Source: Amyelois transitella | Lineage: Eukaryota; Arthropoda; Insecta; Lepidoptera; Pyralidae | Length of the DNA: 64,000 nt | Assembly: GCF_032362555.1 (NCBI RefSeq) | Contig: NC_083505.1 | Span: 11,399,501 to 11,463,500, forward strand | Reading direction: 5' to 3' | Part shown: positions 1-11,645 of the stretch, piece after piece | Layout of the letters: every line of letters starts with the position of its first letter | Position numbering within the stretch: position 1 is the stretch's first letter | Program-made: the position numbers and the translations under genes | Notes under the pieces: generated by a model | The model's input: only the letters and a program-made list of their open reading frames with translations | The model's database searches: none | Told to the model about the DNA's origin: nothing

Positions 1-436
1 TATTATTGAATTTATTGATAATTGAGCTCCTGTGTTGTAAACATTTGTGTCGTCAAAGGGTAAATAAGGTTAAGGTTTATATTGGGCCAACTCATGCATG
101 CATGCGAGTTCTCATATATGAATAGGTAGGTGCAGATTAAGGGCTGATTCTCATTAGGAGGGCTGTGTTCGTAGCGCTGACGAAGCACCGATTAGAAACG
201 CTACATTCACTTTGTATGAAGCAATTTTTATCACAGTGTCCTCTGTGTCTTGTTCAGTCCCGCGCGACAATGTTTACTAAAAATTGTTTTCGATCATACC
301 AATGGTATTAAAACAGAATATTTTGTTATTATAATAATAAAGACAAAGTATTCAGGAAAGTAATAAAAAAACAGATATTCCACTGGTCTATCGCTATATT
401 TACAAATCAGGTACCATGATCGCCGTATCTATACAA
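1..436. other. intergenic DNA at window start
   Basis: AT-rich sequence downstream of the minus-strand cuticular gene; it must hold that gene's 3' UTR. I see no other gene or recognisable repeat. Confidence 0.5.
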
Positions 437-1857
437 TTAGTACAATTTTCCGTAGGCAAGGGGCGCACCGTATCCGTAGCCAAGACCCAACTTGGCGATA
501 CCCAGGGGAGCTGAGTATGCCAGAGGAGAGGAGTAAGCCAGGGGAGCGGCGTAGGAGATGGGAGAGGCGGCATACGACAGAGGAGCGGAGTACGCGACGG
601 GTGCAATAGGGGCGATGGTTTTAGCGGCGATGACAGGGGACTGTGCGATGACAGGGGAAGCGATCAGCGCAGGGTCTTTCCTGACGACAGCGTTGAAGCC
701 CCCGGCGCCGGCAGCATAGTCGACAGTTCTGCGGGTGCCATCGGACTCTAGAAGCGAGTATTGTCCCGCGACATTGTTTCCAATGCGGGTTTCAGCCTGG
801 TTCTTGAAGTCTCCGGTGTAGGGATCTGCGACATCGTAAGAGAAGCTGGTGATGTCAGCGTTGCTGGCGGCGGCGGCGGCCACGAGGGCGAGGAAAGCGA
901 CGAACTGGAAACATTTATGTGTAATTATGGACTGCACTAATTGACTTGGAAATGGATTATGCATAATTGAAGGATTAATTCTGAGTCATTAGAATATATA
1001 TTATGTAGATATTACAGAATTTGCTGTATTTGATTATCTATGTACGATCGATATGTATGATAAAGTATGGTGCGCAAAAGCTAAAGAAGAAATTTAAGAG
1101 TTAGTGAACAAGCCCTTTAAAAAACCGCGAATGTAACCATAGTTCCTGATGCAAAGAATTTTTTTTGCCAGCCCAAGTAGCCGGAAAATTATAGTAGATA
1201 TTTTTAGGCCGGGTACAATACAAGGCCACATTTCTGACTAATCATACTGTGTTTTATTAAAATAAACAGTGTGATATTCCCACAATAAAATGTAATTAAG
1301 TATAACACGTAAAGCTACTTAAGATTTCAGCGACCTTTAGACAAAGTTCAAGAAAATTGAACAATAAATCACGATGGAACCACTTCTGCCAAATCGTGAA
1401 AGTTTAAAACTGATCTCAACACAAACATCAAAGTAGACAACTCTCTTTAAAACTTCTATGTTAACGTCTTTAGCACACAAGTTATGTCGTAGTTTTAATA
1501 TTCCCACATAGCTGTGCCCTTGGCATTTTTTTTTTATTCTGAAATCTTTCATGTTTTTAATCTCTGCCTGAAAGGTAATCCTGTTTTTCACTTCCAATTT
1601 CGGGATTTAGTAAAAGATTGTTTTTTTTATTCAATATTGGATTAGGCATTTGTCTTCCATGTCGTACCGAACTAAAAATTTAATATTTGGTATTGCAACG
1701 ACAAAAAAATGATACTATTAATTATTGCACCCACACAATTTAAATGTGTGATCCAACACCTACCTAATTGTAGTACTATACAAATTTTATTTTTACAATA
1801 TTTATTTATCGAATAAATAAAAAATTTCAAAGAATTTCCTCTCACCTTCGCAACCAT
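437..1857 (-). CDS. RR-2 cuticular protein 1 (two exons)
   Basis: Secreted structural cuticle protein of 159 residues with a Rebers-Riddiford RR-2 chitin-binding domain. Exon 1 is 1857-1846 and encodes MVAK, followed by donor GTGAG; the 941-bp intron ends in TTTCCAG and exon 2 runs 904-437, ending in TAA. The start was chosen because the ATG lies 48 bp from an initiator with a TATA box and because M-x-x-K then intron is shared by all seven paralogues here. Residues 1-18 form the signal peptide ([14 protein letters not shown]). The RR-2 domain covers about residues 22-80, with [20 protein letters not shown] and GFNAVV motifs. The tail is Ala/Pro/Tyr-rich with repeated SYAAP/AYSAPL and ends in GKLY. 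The loop between VDY and GF is one residue shorter than the RR-2 consensus, a trait shared with the gene at 42247. The family is secure; the symbol is unknown. Confidence 0.95.
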
Positions 1858-1902
1858 TTTGAATTGAATTGTTGATGCGACTACGTCGACTGATCCTGTG
1901 GA

Positions 1903-1939
1903 ACTGATGCTGGAACCAGAGCCGCACCAAGTATTTATA
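1903..1939 (-). promoter_or_regulatory. core promoter of cuticular gene 1
   Basis: TATAAATA at 1939-1932 followed by GCATCAGTTC at 1910-1901, whose TCAGT matches the arthropod initiator. The A at 1905 lies about 34 bp from the first T of the TATA box and 48 bp upstream of the ATG. Confidence 0.8.
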
Positions 1940-1940
1940 T

Positions 1941-3312
1941 CATCAAAATAACTTTCTCGGCCCAAGTACTTCAGGAAACAAGTGCGAAACTCGCTCACTT
2001 AAGGTTATCAACTGCTTTGTAATATCAAAATTAATTAATTCATCTGTCTCTTTATCACTCTTGAGCATGTTTTGCGAATTTGACAACTTCATCCGAAATT
2101 ATGTACTTTTCAATTCAGAATGTAATCTTATACCTATTCAAACGCTCACCACTTTAGATTCTTGACAAAATTTTAGGTTACCTTTTCGTTGGAGACTGGT
2201 TCAATATACAAATTTATACGTTCAAAATTCGATTCCTATTGTTGACAAATGTATTTACTAGTTTTGAAAAATTACGAATCTGATTTTGTTACCTTCATTT
2301 CCATGATTAATAAATAACTCCAAATAAAATGAAGCTTCTGATTATCACAAGCTTGCTTCTTGCCGACTTGATGCCTATCTTAATGTTATGTCCTTAAGTT
2401 TTGTAGGTAACTTGCAAACATATCATTCAATATAATTAATATTTTTAAATTAAAAAAGCCTATAAATTTTACTCACTGATTGTTTTCCATTTATTTATTT
2501 TCGTCCACTAATTACATTTATCCGACGTTAATGCCCAGATTAATCCCTCAGATAAAACAAAATTAAACAGCGGGGCAATCTGTTATAACCCGAACAAATT
2601 GTGGATGCCATCAAAAATAATTTGGCGGGTGCGGCGACAACAAACCGGTTCCATTAGCACTTGTAATTAACTGAAGTGAAATAAATTGTTTGAGATGGGA
2701 CGAGTCGGAAGGATACAGGTGTTGAATTAATTTTCATAATTACTAGATATTAAAAGTATTCCACGCTGCCTTTGTTTATTTGTCTGAAATCTTTAAAACC
2801 TGTTGAATGATTAAATAACTTATTGAAGCCAAAATAGGTTTTTTTTTTTGTTACGTTAAGTTATGAGGTAAGGTTTGTAGAATGTGTGATCGTTTTGGTT
2901 TGAATATTTTTTATGGGTGGCTTTTAATTCATTAGCGTCATTTTAATTAAAGGCTGGCCTTATGATTAGAGTTAATTAATCGTCGTCATCACATGTTGAA
3001 AAAGCTGAAATAAAATAAAGACTATTTTGATGGTAAGAGTGGTAAAATTAAAATTAAAAGCTGAAAAGTTAAATTAAGATACATTTCTCCAAGTACATAT
3101 TTAAAAAAACTTTATGTAATAGAGGTAATATGATCTGTTAATTTTAACTCATCGTCTTATGTTCATTTGTAAGAGATATTGGTAGGCATATCTTGATTTG
3201 TTTTTTGTTCTTTCTCAGAAATTTATCGAATTTTGTTCATACTATTTTCTATGGTGTTACAGATTTTTCAACTTTAAAAAGTTGACTAAGGACATTCGTG
3301 AGTAGCTATTAA
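1941..3312. other. AT-rich intergenic DNA
   Basis: Upstream flank of cuticular gene 1. No gene or repeat family could be recognised. Confidence 0.4.
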
Positions 3313-3316
3313 GGGC

Positions 3317-3385
3317 GTTGCACTGGGTCAATGGCGCAGGCTGATGCAATTCTGTTATCATATTGATATAAACAAAACATACTTT
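3317..3385 (+). repeat. direct repeat copy 1 (about 69 bp)
   Basis: Closely matched again at 3862-3929, with about six substitutions by eye. It begins GTTGCACT and ends around ACATACTT. The two copies bracket a SINE copy and an opposed SINE fragment. Confidence 0.85.
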
Positions 3386-3491
3386 ACATACTTTCACTCC
3401 ATCATTTCCGATTTTCCGATTGTCCCTTCGTTCCTCGACACTTTATTTCTATAATTATTTGTGCAATTTATTTCTGTCATCTTCTTTAACT

Positions 3492-3715
3492 AAAGGACAG
3501 GACCACTCCATCTCATTCCCATGGATGTCGTAAAAGACGACTATGGGATATGCTTATAAATTGGGGAGTTCTTCTTTTAGGCGATGGGCTAGCAACCTGT
3601 CATTATTTCAATTCCATCATTAAGCCAAACGGCTGAACGTGGCCTATCAATATTTTTAAGACTACTGGCTCTGTCGACCCCGCAAGGGATATAAACGTGA
3701 TTATATGTATGTATG
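3492..3715 (+). mobile_element. SINE-like family A copy, nearly full
   Basis: Family A is the commonest repeat here. The plus sense opens with GTGCCGTGTGGTTCCCGG, passes GGATGTCGTAAAAGGCGAC, GCTAGCAACCTGTCACTATT and AGCTGAACGTGGCC, and ends CTACCCCGCAAGGGATATAG, then CGTGATTATATGTATGTA. It has no coding capacity and I did not find clear Pol III boxes. This copy lacks the first ~30 bp but keeps the TATG tail. Confidence 0.9.
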
Positions 3716-3725
3716 TTTTTTTTTT

Positions 3726-3802
3726 CGCCTTTTACGACATCCGTGGGAAAGAGATGGAGTAGTCCTATTCTTTTTTCTGTTGGTGCCGCGAACCACGCGG
3801 CA
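3726..3802 (-). mobile_element. SINE family A head fragment
   Basis: Carries only the head half (CGCCTTTTACGACATCC to GAACCACGCGGCA, read on the plus strand). It abuts the tail of the preceding plus-strand copy across a T run. Confidence 0.85.
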
Positions 3803-3861
3803 TTTTGTTAAAATGATTTAGAAAGTCGACTATGAATATACAAGTTGGAACTATATAGGCT

Positions 3862-3929
3862 GTTGCACTAGGTCATTGACGCAGGCTGATGCAATTCCAT
3901 TATCATATTGATATAAACAAAACGTACTT
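3862..3929 (+). repeat. direct repeat copy 2
   Basis: Second copy of the sequence at 3317-3385, same orientation, beyond the SINE pair. Confidence 0.85.
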
Positions 3930-4113
3930 ACTTTACGTATTATTGCATCACACGACGTAATCTTTATTTATTTGTTGTACCTATTGTTATACAAAGTATA
4001 ACATATATAAAAAAAATATTTTAAGTATTTGCATCCTTGCCAAAAAACATTTGACTCAATGCTATTATTTTCTCAAATTTCATTGTAGGTACTGAACGTA
4101 CGAACATTATTGT

Positions 4114-4158
4114 AGCTGAACGTGGTTCAGTCTTTTCCAAATTGTTTGCTCTGTCTAC
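4114..4158 (+). mobile_element. SINE family A tail fragment
   Basis: AGCTGAACGTGG through TCTGTCTACC; decayed, without its TATG tail. Confidence 0.7.
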
Positions 4159-4159
4159 C

Positions 4160-4302
4160 ACAAGGTTGCGAAGGACGTCTCAGATGTCGGTACGTGGAAA
4201 AACCTGACTCACCTAATCCAGGATCCATGGTCAAGGGCGTACCCCGGGCTCCTGTCCAAAGTAGTGAAGATGCAACCGGGACTTAAACCAGGAGGTAGAA
4301 GG
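4160..4302 (+). repeat. interspersed repeat family B
   Basis: Family B reads roughly AAGGGTTGCGGAGGTC, AACCTGACTCACCTAATCC, AGGATCATGGTCAAAGGCG, CCCCGGGCTCCT and GATGCAACCGGGACT. It recurs about ten times in this window in both orientations. It is non-coding and its class is unknown to me. This copy lies directly between two family A pieces. Confidence 0.75.
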
Positions 4303-4304
4303 AG

Positions 4305-4521
4305 TAGAGCCAACAGTCTTGTAAAAACTGATAGGCCACGTTCAGCTATTTGGCTTTAAGATAGAATTGAGATTCAAATAGTGACAGGTTGCTAGACCAT
4401 CGCCTAAAAAAGAATCTCAAGTTTGTAAGCGTATCCCTTAGTCGCCTTTTACGACATCCATGGGAAAGAGTGTGTGAGTGGTCCTTTTCTTTTTTGTATT
4501 GGTGCCGGGAACCACACGGCA
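4305..4521 (-). mobile_element. SINE family A copy, tail missing
   Basis: Runs from TAGAGCCAACAGTCTTG to the complete head GGGAACCACACGGCA on the plus strand. The terminal ~45 bp with the TATG tail is absent, replaced by family B sequence. Confidence 0.9.
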
Positions 4522-4854
4522 TGTTAGAAAATATTACCCATATTCCGACGTAGTTTGATAAATAAGCAACGATTAGGTACATATATCCTACGTTTTGGGT
4601 ATAATATCCTAAACAAACTCCAAAATTTACTGGAAGACCCATTACATAACTCGGATCTAAAATTAGTAAGCAGATATTAATATGATGCAAAACACGGTTT
4701 GTTAATTACTTTGGGAAACCGAAAATTAATCGTAAGTAATTCTATTAAGTGTTTCAATTTCCGTAGCTAAGCTTTTTGTCGCTTTCTACGATGTCCACTG
4801 ATAACAGTATACTCGTAGTGGTAGTGTTCTTATGAGTCGGTGGTAGAACGGTTA

Positions 4855-5076
4855 AGATATATACATACATATAGTCACGTCTACATCCTTTGCGGGGTTG
4901 ACAGAGCCAACAGTCTGATGAGAAGCCTGATGAGCCACGTTCAGCTTTTAAGCCTGATAGTAGAATTGAGATTCAAATAGTATCAGGTCAAGGAAATAAC
5001 AAGTTTAAAAGCGTATCCCTTAGTCGCCTTTTTACGACATCCATGGCAAAGGTAAAGAGCGGTCCTTTTCCTTTCT
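4855..5076 (-). mobile_element. SINE family A copy
   Basis: Tail (ATACATACATATAGTCACG) and body present. The last bases of the head, normally GCCGGGAACCACACGGCA, are missing. Confidence 0.88.
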
Positions 5077-5096
5077 TAACGGTTAAGATGCATAAG

Positions 5097-5254
5097 TGTT
5101 ATTATGTCTTTACCCCATTCGGGATAGACAGAGCCATGAGTCTCGAAAATACTGGAATTGAGATTCAGATATACAGGTTCTATAATTTTATTAATTATTA
5201 TTATTAATTTTCAAGTGGCTAGAGAAGAACCTCAAGTTTATTAGCCTCGTTTAT
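5097..5254 (-). mobile_element. SINE family A copy, decayed
   Basis: GGGATAGACAGAGCC and CCTCAAGTTTATTAGCCT are recognisable. An AT-rich stretch interrupts the middle and the head is lost. Confidence 0.65.
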
Positions 5255-5661
5255 CACTCCAAAATATTAAAGTAAGTAAATCTTATTTCATTCTATTCAT
5301 TGGTCGAGTTGCGTAATCAATATTTTCCTTTACATGTCAGCGACACACAAAATGTTTAATTAAACACAATTATGTTTACTGCATACCAAACGCAAATAAA
5401 AATAAACCGGCTGAGATGCCAGAATGAAAAAAAAATAATGAAAAGGAATGTACTTCTTCCAGATTACAACGTAGGTAGAATATTGACAGCAAGTTTCCAA
5501 AACATTAAGTTTAGGTTATCTTAACATCTTGCAAGTTAAGCAATTCATCTTACGGGCGTTGCGACGTGACGTGTAGGAAGTCGATCGCTTAAAATTTGCA
5601 GATAACGCAACGCGCTCACAAATTGTAATGAGCCTCATTTATCATGTTAGGTTATATCCAT

Positions 5662-5886
5662 ACTTCTGCCCTGGTATAACTAAAATGCCGTTATCTGCCA
5701 AATCCTTGGTTAAGTAAAACGTCAAAAACTGCGGTAAAAATTTAAACTGATGCCATTCATCAATGAGAATGCCTATTTATGACTTAAAGGTACCGAAAAG
5801 TCGTATATACAGATTTTTTTTTATTTTAAATAAGGTGTAAATCCTGATGTCAGATAACGGCATTTTAGTTATACCACGGCAGACTT
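5662..5886. mobile_element. MITE with 32-bp terminal inverted repeats
   Basis: Left TIR 5666-5697 and right TIR 5851-5882 are reverse complements at 31 of 32 positions (they start CTGCCCTGG and CTGCCGTGG). ACTT lies directly outside both ends (5662-5665 and 5883-5886) and reads as a 4-bp target-site duplication. The 217-bp body has no open frame, so it is a non-autonomous DNA transposon. I cannot name the superfamily. Confidence 0.85.
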
Positions 5887-5940
5887 GTAATCGCGTCTTT
5901 TCGCGTTAATTGTTAGACAGAGGCAGCAAACACTATTTAT

Positions 5941-5986
5941 ATTCTTTCCCTTAGTCGCCCTTTACGACATCCATTCGAAAGTGTCG
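5941..5986 (-). mobile_element. SINE family A fragment
   Basis: CCCTTAGTCGCCCTTTACGA region only. Confidence 0.7.
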
Positions 5987-8269
5987 AGAACAATATGACT
6001 TCTCAGGGCTCAAAGCAATAACAATTATTTATAACGATAGGTGTTATAAATAATTGTTTAGTTATGAATGTAGGTGATGTGAAAGAAATACGCAGGGTTC
6101 GTGACAAGAAATGTCTCTGCCTATCCCTACGGGTAAAAAGCTATATATATATATATATTAATTAAGACTTCATTTATTAGACAAAGTAGAAAATTAAATT
6201 AATTAGTTGCTTTCTTTGAAAACAAGATAGGTATAATTTAAAGACGCATCTAGGTTATCAATAGCAATAATTGAAGTCGTTATATACTCGTATTGCCCTT
6301 TTTCGATTTGAAGCGTTTGATGCTAAACCTTAGAAAATTTCTAAGCTAAGTCTAGCTTAATTTTCGAAAGTATACATTTCATATAAAACCCGACTTAGTT
6401 CAATATCTCTACAACAAATAATCCGTCAACTAGACCACAGTTGTGTTTGTCTACGGAAGTTAACGAGAATTCGCTGTACAAACAAACTGACAAGGACCGT
6501 ATTACATTTCCCGCCATGCGGGAATTAAATTAGTTTTAAGTAAGAACTAGGCATAGGAGTTAGGTTATTGGGCGTGCGGATTAAAATTCATACGATTATA
6601 AACTAGAAAAAAAATCAAAACGATTTTTTTTTCTTAATGTGGTTGTCGTCTTGTTCAATACTTGTTGGACTGTTGTTTTAGTTGGACAAGTGATAGTAAC
6701 CAAATAGTCTCAGATCGCCCCCCCCAAAGAGACTAATTTGGATAGACAGAATATTTTAGTCCCAAAATCCCATTAACACCATTACCAAACTAATTAAATT
6801 TCGCTTTTTTACAAATCACAAAAAAAGTTTAGTGCCAGACTATTATTATTTTCACTTTATCCTGGGTGAGTCAAGTTTCTACACGAAGCGACGTACGTTT
6901 AGAATAATTTTACTTAGTATGAACAAGTGTTATATAGGCCCGAAAATATTCACTTTATACTTAAACAAAGTTTTACAGTAATCACACTTGTTAGCTATGC
7001 TAACAAGGGATCGTCGTAAACTATATTAAAATATTTTACGTACTTAATGACGTTTTTGCGTCCGACAAAACGGGATAACGAGGGAAATGAAGATTAGACA
7101 GAGTATATTCTGTGTCATCAAAGTCCAACCGTCCCTTAACGTATTAGGGACAAAACGATCTATGTCAGGACTTGAAATTTTGAGAGATAAGGTCCATGTT
7201 CTAAAGCTAAGTAGACGTAAGGTTAAATACTACGTTAAGGTAAAATAATAGACAAAATGTGATGGATTTGGAAATTGTAGCCGCTTGTTTTTTTATACAT
7301 CTATCGTGCCTTTTTTTCAGTGTCTCGATTGTTTTGTAACAAAGCAGTGTTTTGAACTATCGCGTTTCGTGATTATTAATGTATGCAAAGAATTAACGCG
7401 ATCATACAATTTTTCCCTGACGTTTCAACCGACCGTGGTGGTCACAGGATAACTGGTCTGGTGTATTGGTGTTATGGCTCCGTCGCCGCGGTGGAATCGT
7501 CATCCATCGGCATCATTTTATTTCTTCATTTAGTACCGCAACAACCCTGGCATCTTCACTCAATGTGTATGCTCAATATGGTGTTCGCATACATCGATAA
7601 AGCAGATTTTACTTTCATTAATTATATCAAAAGTAGAATATTGAACTCAAAAAGCCGGTAATTATATAAATTAAATATAAATGTGCAATATGAAAAGCAA
7701 AGACACTGATCGACTTCATTTTGTTTATTATTTATTTTGAATCTAGTGGTTGTATTTTTTTTTTCTTTCAAAAACGTTTAATTTTTACATACTAACAGAA
7801 ATAAACTAGTAAAACAACAGAAATAGGTACTTCAAATCGGTAAAAACTAATCTGTATAATTTTCTCATCCATAAAAAAGAAATACGGCAAGTATTAGTAG
7901 GAAATACTTGCCACAATCATAATATTAATTTATTTATCTATGGTAACTCAAACGCCATAGACGAGTGGGCTTACAAACTCGCTTATTAATTCAAGAAGCT
8001 TTCAAGTAAGGAAGTTCGTAACTGGAGGCCTGGCCGACAAATCGAATGCATCAGAGACACGTTGGAATGGGACTTGTATGAATAGTAATGAAGATGTGGT
8101 CTACACTGCGGAACGCTGATTGGATACAAACTTTGCAATATAACCATCATAACTAGGAAATTTATGTTAGGTAAACTTTTTAACTTATTGCTTATTCAGT
8201 GGTAACAATAAAGTTTGTTGGAGTGCTAACAATTGCTATTACTGTGAGGGAATACATCATGAGAAATTA
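5987..8269. other. AT-rich intergenic DNA with small repeat scraps
   Basis: Contains a scrap of the LINE-L 3' end near 6088-6135 (GGTTCGTGACAAG, CTGCCTATCCC), a TA microsatellite at about 6142-6157, and a short minus-strand family B piece at 6860-6891. An open frame of 92 codons at 7383-7661 (+) has no recognisable domain and no gene-like context, so I do not call it. Confidence 0.4.
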
Positions 8270-8317
8270 TGCACATTCGAGCAACGCAGTTAGGTTTTTA
8301 TATAAAGGTTGCTGAGA

Positions 8318-8450
8318 CCAGACGGGAGTCGCTTCGTGTAGAAACTAACTTATCCAATCAAATATCATGGAAGGTCAAACGTGCAGGTTTCCTCTCCAGA
8401 GAGGTGAGGACCAGGACTGACGCCAGAAAGAAGAAGATTGGTGAACACAG
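8318..8450 (+). repeat. interspersed repeat family B
   Basis: GACGGGAGTCGCTTCGTGTA through CTCTCCAGAGAGGTGAGGA and GACGCCAG. One of the best-preserved copies of the family's 5' part. Confidence 0.75.
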
Positions 8451-9575
8451 AGGTACGGGAGTCATGTTATAAGCAGCTAACTCAAAACTACGTCATTTTT
8501 GATCAACATAATTCTGCATATATATTAAAAATTTCCATTATGTTGCCCTACGACTCGTTGTTTTTTTTTTGTTTCTGTTAATTCACCGAGCGTTAAAAGG
8601 AGACAAAATGAATGTTCTTAATGAAATGGGGCGCATTCTGGTGACATACATGTGTGCTAGCTAAAACAGAACTTTGAAATCAAGACTCAAAATGTAATCC
8701 AAAATTTTGAGTCTCATACGTCGGCTAAACCAAAAGATAGAGGGGGAGAGGAATTCCAAGTTCAACGGCTGTGATGAGAGAGAAATAGAATTTCAAATTC
8801 GAATTTGGAATCTAGTTATACCTAACCAAAGTCCTGAGGGCGAACAATCAACTGCATCTGGAGGAACGTTTGAATAAAACTTGTGCGAACTGAAACGAGG
8901 TTGTGGTCCAACTGATCCGGGATTCGCTAAGTAGAGTTTTTCTATTATGTGATATTAAATAATGAAGTACGTATAATAAATTAGCAGTTTATTATTCTAA
9001 GGGTAGGCGATAATAATTAAATGAATAATGTATTCCTATTAGTTAAATTATTTCCTTCCAATTATTATATTTCCATTATAAATTGAATTATTGTGTCCTC
9101 AAAAATCAAAAATTACTATGAAATCTCTGGAGGAATAAATTATAATATTGAAATATAGCCTCCTGCTTTAACCCATTGAAGTTTCTTGGACCATTTAATT
9201 TTGTTTCAACCTAATATCGTGCGATGTTCATTATGAAGAAAATAAATCATAATACTAATATATTGAATGCGAATATTTGTCAGTTTTATTATCATTGCAG
9301 AGGAGAGACGCGGCGCAGGTGGAACATATAAAAATACCTACGTAAGAAAAAGTTCACTTACCCAATCGAAACGAGCTCGTGGTCCGAACTGATCTAGAAT
9401 TCTGTTGACGTTGTGAACTGTGATTGGTCAGTTGTTCAGAACTCGGTGCTTGTTTGACTATTCTATGACTATGTGACTCACTTATGTTTGCTTAACTGCA
9501 AAAGACTGTAAGTTACGTGTGTGGATATCTTACATAAATTTGTTTGTTATATAGGGATTGAGATGTTATATTGAG
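8451..9575. other. intergenic DNA with a 40-bp direct repeat
   Basis: No gene seen. A sequence around GAAACGAGGTTGTGGTCC at 8886-8925 recurs as GAAACGAGCTCGTGGTCC at 9362-9402 in the same orientation. Confidence 0.45.
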
Positions 9576-9700
9576 AGACGTCCTGGCAAAGCGTCAGGTC
9601 AAGAGTACTTGAAACCGCCGAGCTTGCATGAAGAGAGTCATGAATGTGGATGAAGCGAAAGATGTAGTCTCTACCCCTTCGGGCAAAAGGTTTGTGTATG
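9576..9700 (+). mobile_element. LINE-L 3' end, first of two in tandem
   Basis: LINE-L denotes a non-LTR retrotransposon seen here only as 3' ends. Intact copies encode GQVKSTRNRRACMKRVMN, VDEAKEVCRDRGKWKEVV and SAYPSG, then a TATG tail. This copy matches from GTCCTGGCAAAGCGTCAGG to a truncated TACCCCTTCGGG tail; about 30 bp in the middle (the CRDRGKW codons) are deleted. Confidence 0.8.
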
Positions 9701-9721
9701 TATGTAAATATGTTGAGATTA

Positions 9722-9860
9722 TCTGAAACCAACGAGCTTGCATGAAGAGACTTATGAATGTGGATGAAGCGAAAGAAGGATGCAGGGATCGTGGCAAATG
9801 GGAAGATGTGCTTTCTGCCTATCCCTCCGGAAAACAGGCGTGATTATTATGTTTCTAGTA
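9722..9860 (+). mobile_element. LINE-L 3' end, second in tandem
   Basis: CTGAAACCAACGAGCTTGC through GATCGTGGCAAATGGG and CCTATCCCTCCGG to a degenerate TATGTATG tail. It lies head-to-tail with the preceding copy. Confidence 0.82.
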
Positions 9861-9899
9861 TGTATGTATATAAAATTTCAATTTTTCTGACGCATTTAT

Positions 9900-10950
9900 A
9901 AAATGTAAAATGGGGAGGCTCGCTTTCTGATGAATACAGGTTGGAATGCGGTGTGAGGCAGGGGGGGATAACTTCTACCACGCTCTTCAGCCTCTACATT
10001 AACTCGCTAATCGAGGAGCTCAGCAGTACACATATCGGTTGCCATATCAACGGAGTGTGCGTCAACAACATTAGTTACGCAGATGATATGGTGCTGCTGA
10101 GTCCCTCGAGTGGCGCCCTCAAGAGCTTGCTGAGGATCTGTGAGTCCCATGCGGTGGCCCATGGGCTTAGGTATAATGCTCGGAAGAGTGAGTTTGTAAT
10201 GTTTAGGCCTAATAAGCCTGAACACCATAGATTCACTTTTGCCTCAGTACAGAGATACCCAACCTTCCCGCAGTTTACTCTCAATGGAGAAACGTTGAAA
10301 AGAGTGGATAAATTTAAATACCTGGGTCACTGGGTTACCGCAGACCAAAGCGATGGTACAGACATGGAGAGGGAGCGCAGGGCGCTGTCTGTCCGATGTA
10401 ATATGTTGGCCCGGAGGTTTGCACGATGTACTGAGCAAGTCAAAATAACATTGTTTAAAGCGTACTGCCAGTCTTTTTATACGTGTAGCTTATGGGTTAA
10501 CTTTACGCAGCGGACATACAGCGACCTGCGCGTGCAATACAACAACGCGTACAGGGTGCTGATGCGACTGCCGCGCTACTGCAGCGCCTCCACCATGTTC
10601 GCGGTATCAAACATACCCAGCTTCGCGGCTATTATGCGCGCGCGCTGTGCCTCTATAATGAGGCGATTACGCGGCAGTCGCAACAGCATTCTGGGTGCCC
10701 TCTCGGATCGATGGGACTCGCCACTGCTACGGAGATGGGTTGGCCTCCATGCGCCGGAGTGGTCAGCCTTAAATTAAATTATTTTTTATGTATAATTTCG
10801 TTTTTATTTTAATTTTATAATTCTATTTTAATGTAATTTTTTCAATTTATTTATTATTAATTTTGATATATTTTCGACATAATTTGTATTTGTATGGACT
10901 CAATTGTCTGAAATAAATGATTTTTATTTTTTTTTTTATTTTTTTATAAA
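9900..10950 (+). mobile_element. 5'-truncated LINE (CR1/jockey-like) with reverse transcriptase C-terminal part
   Basis: An open frame to TAA at 10775-10777 encodes the distal half of a non-LTR reverse transcriptase. GVRQGGITS is followed by the catalytic box YADDMVLLSPS, then FKYLGHWVTADQSDG and a basic C-terminal region. The frame is open from about 9902 (WGGSLSDEYRLE), with a stop just before, so the 5' part including the endonuclease is missing; this is typical 5' truncation during target-primed reverse transcription. A short AT-rich 3' UTR ends in GAAATAAATG and a T/A run at about 10920-10950. Not a host gene. Membership in the non-LTR class is firm; the clade is my estimate. Confidence 0.88.
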
Positions 10951-10955
10951 AAAAA

Positions 10956-11645
10956 TCTGTAGAGAATCTTTAAAAGGATTTCAACTTCTATAAAAGATTA
11001 ACAATGTCGTTAAAAGAATTAAAGGACGAATATGTACTTTTATAATTTCGTAAGGGAAAGTGTTATTTAGAAAGAAAACCATATAAACCTTACTGAATCT
11101 CCTTTTTTTTATTAAACTCCTTTTGCCACACTCAGCAAGGTATATGTTTATAAATAAGAATTATCATAAACAATAGCGGGCAAAACAACACGAGAAGTAA
11201 CAGATATCAACTCGTTCAAGTTTAGTATTTCCATACATTTCAACCGAACAACGACCATTTTGTATTTATAAAATGAACAAAGCTACCAACCAATTCGCCT
11301 AAAATAAATTAATATCCTACGTTTAATATTTCAGTAAAACAATGAGGTAAACCAAAATCCAACCGAGACTCGTTTATTTCAATGAAAATAATTTTGTACG
11401 GCTAAAGGCGGTTTTCCATGATAAGCTAAACTAAATATTAACCTGTTATTTTTGAGTAAAAGTTTCAAATGCAAATTACATTATTTATTTTATTTCATAC
11501 TTGCCTCACTTTACGGTCGAATTAAAGATTCAAACAAAAAGTTAAATCATTTTAGTAACCTTAAATAATATTGTCAAAAATAAATTGTGTATTAATTTAA
11601 CATAACATTTTGCGCTAAATAATACGTACTAAGCTAATAAAGCTA
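10956..11645. other. AT-rich intergenic DNA
   Basis: No gene or repeat recognised. Confidence 0.4.

Noticed and set aside
437-964. Start at 964 ([10 protein letters not shown]...) for cuticular gene 1
   Set aside because: Those codons are intron sequence; TTTCCAG at 911-905 is the acceptor and the MVAK exon lies at 1857-1846.
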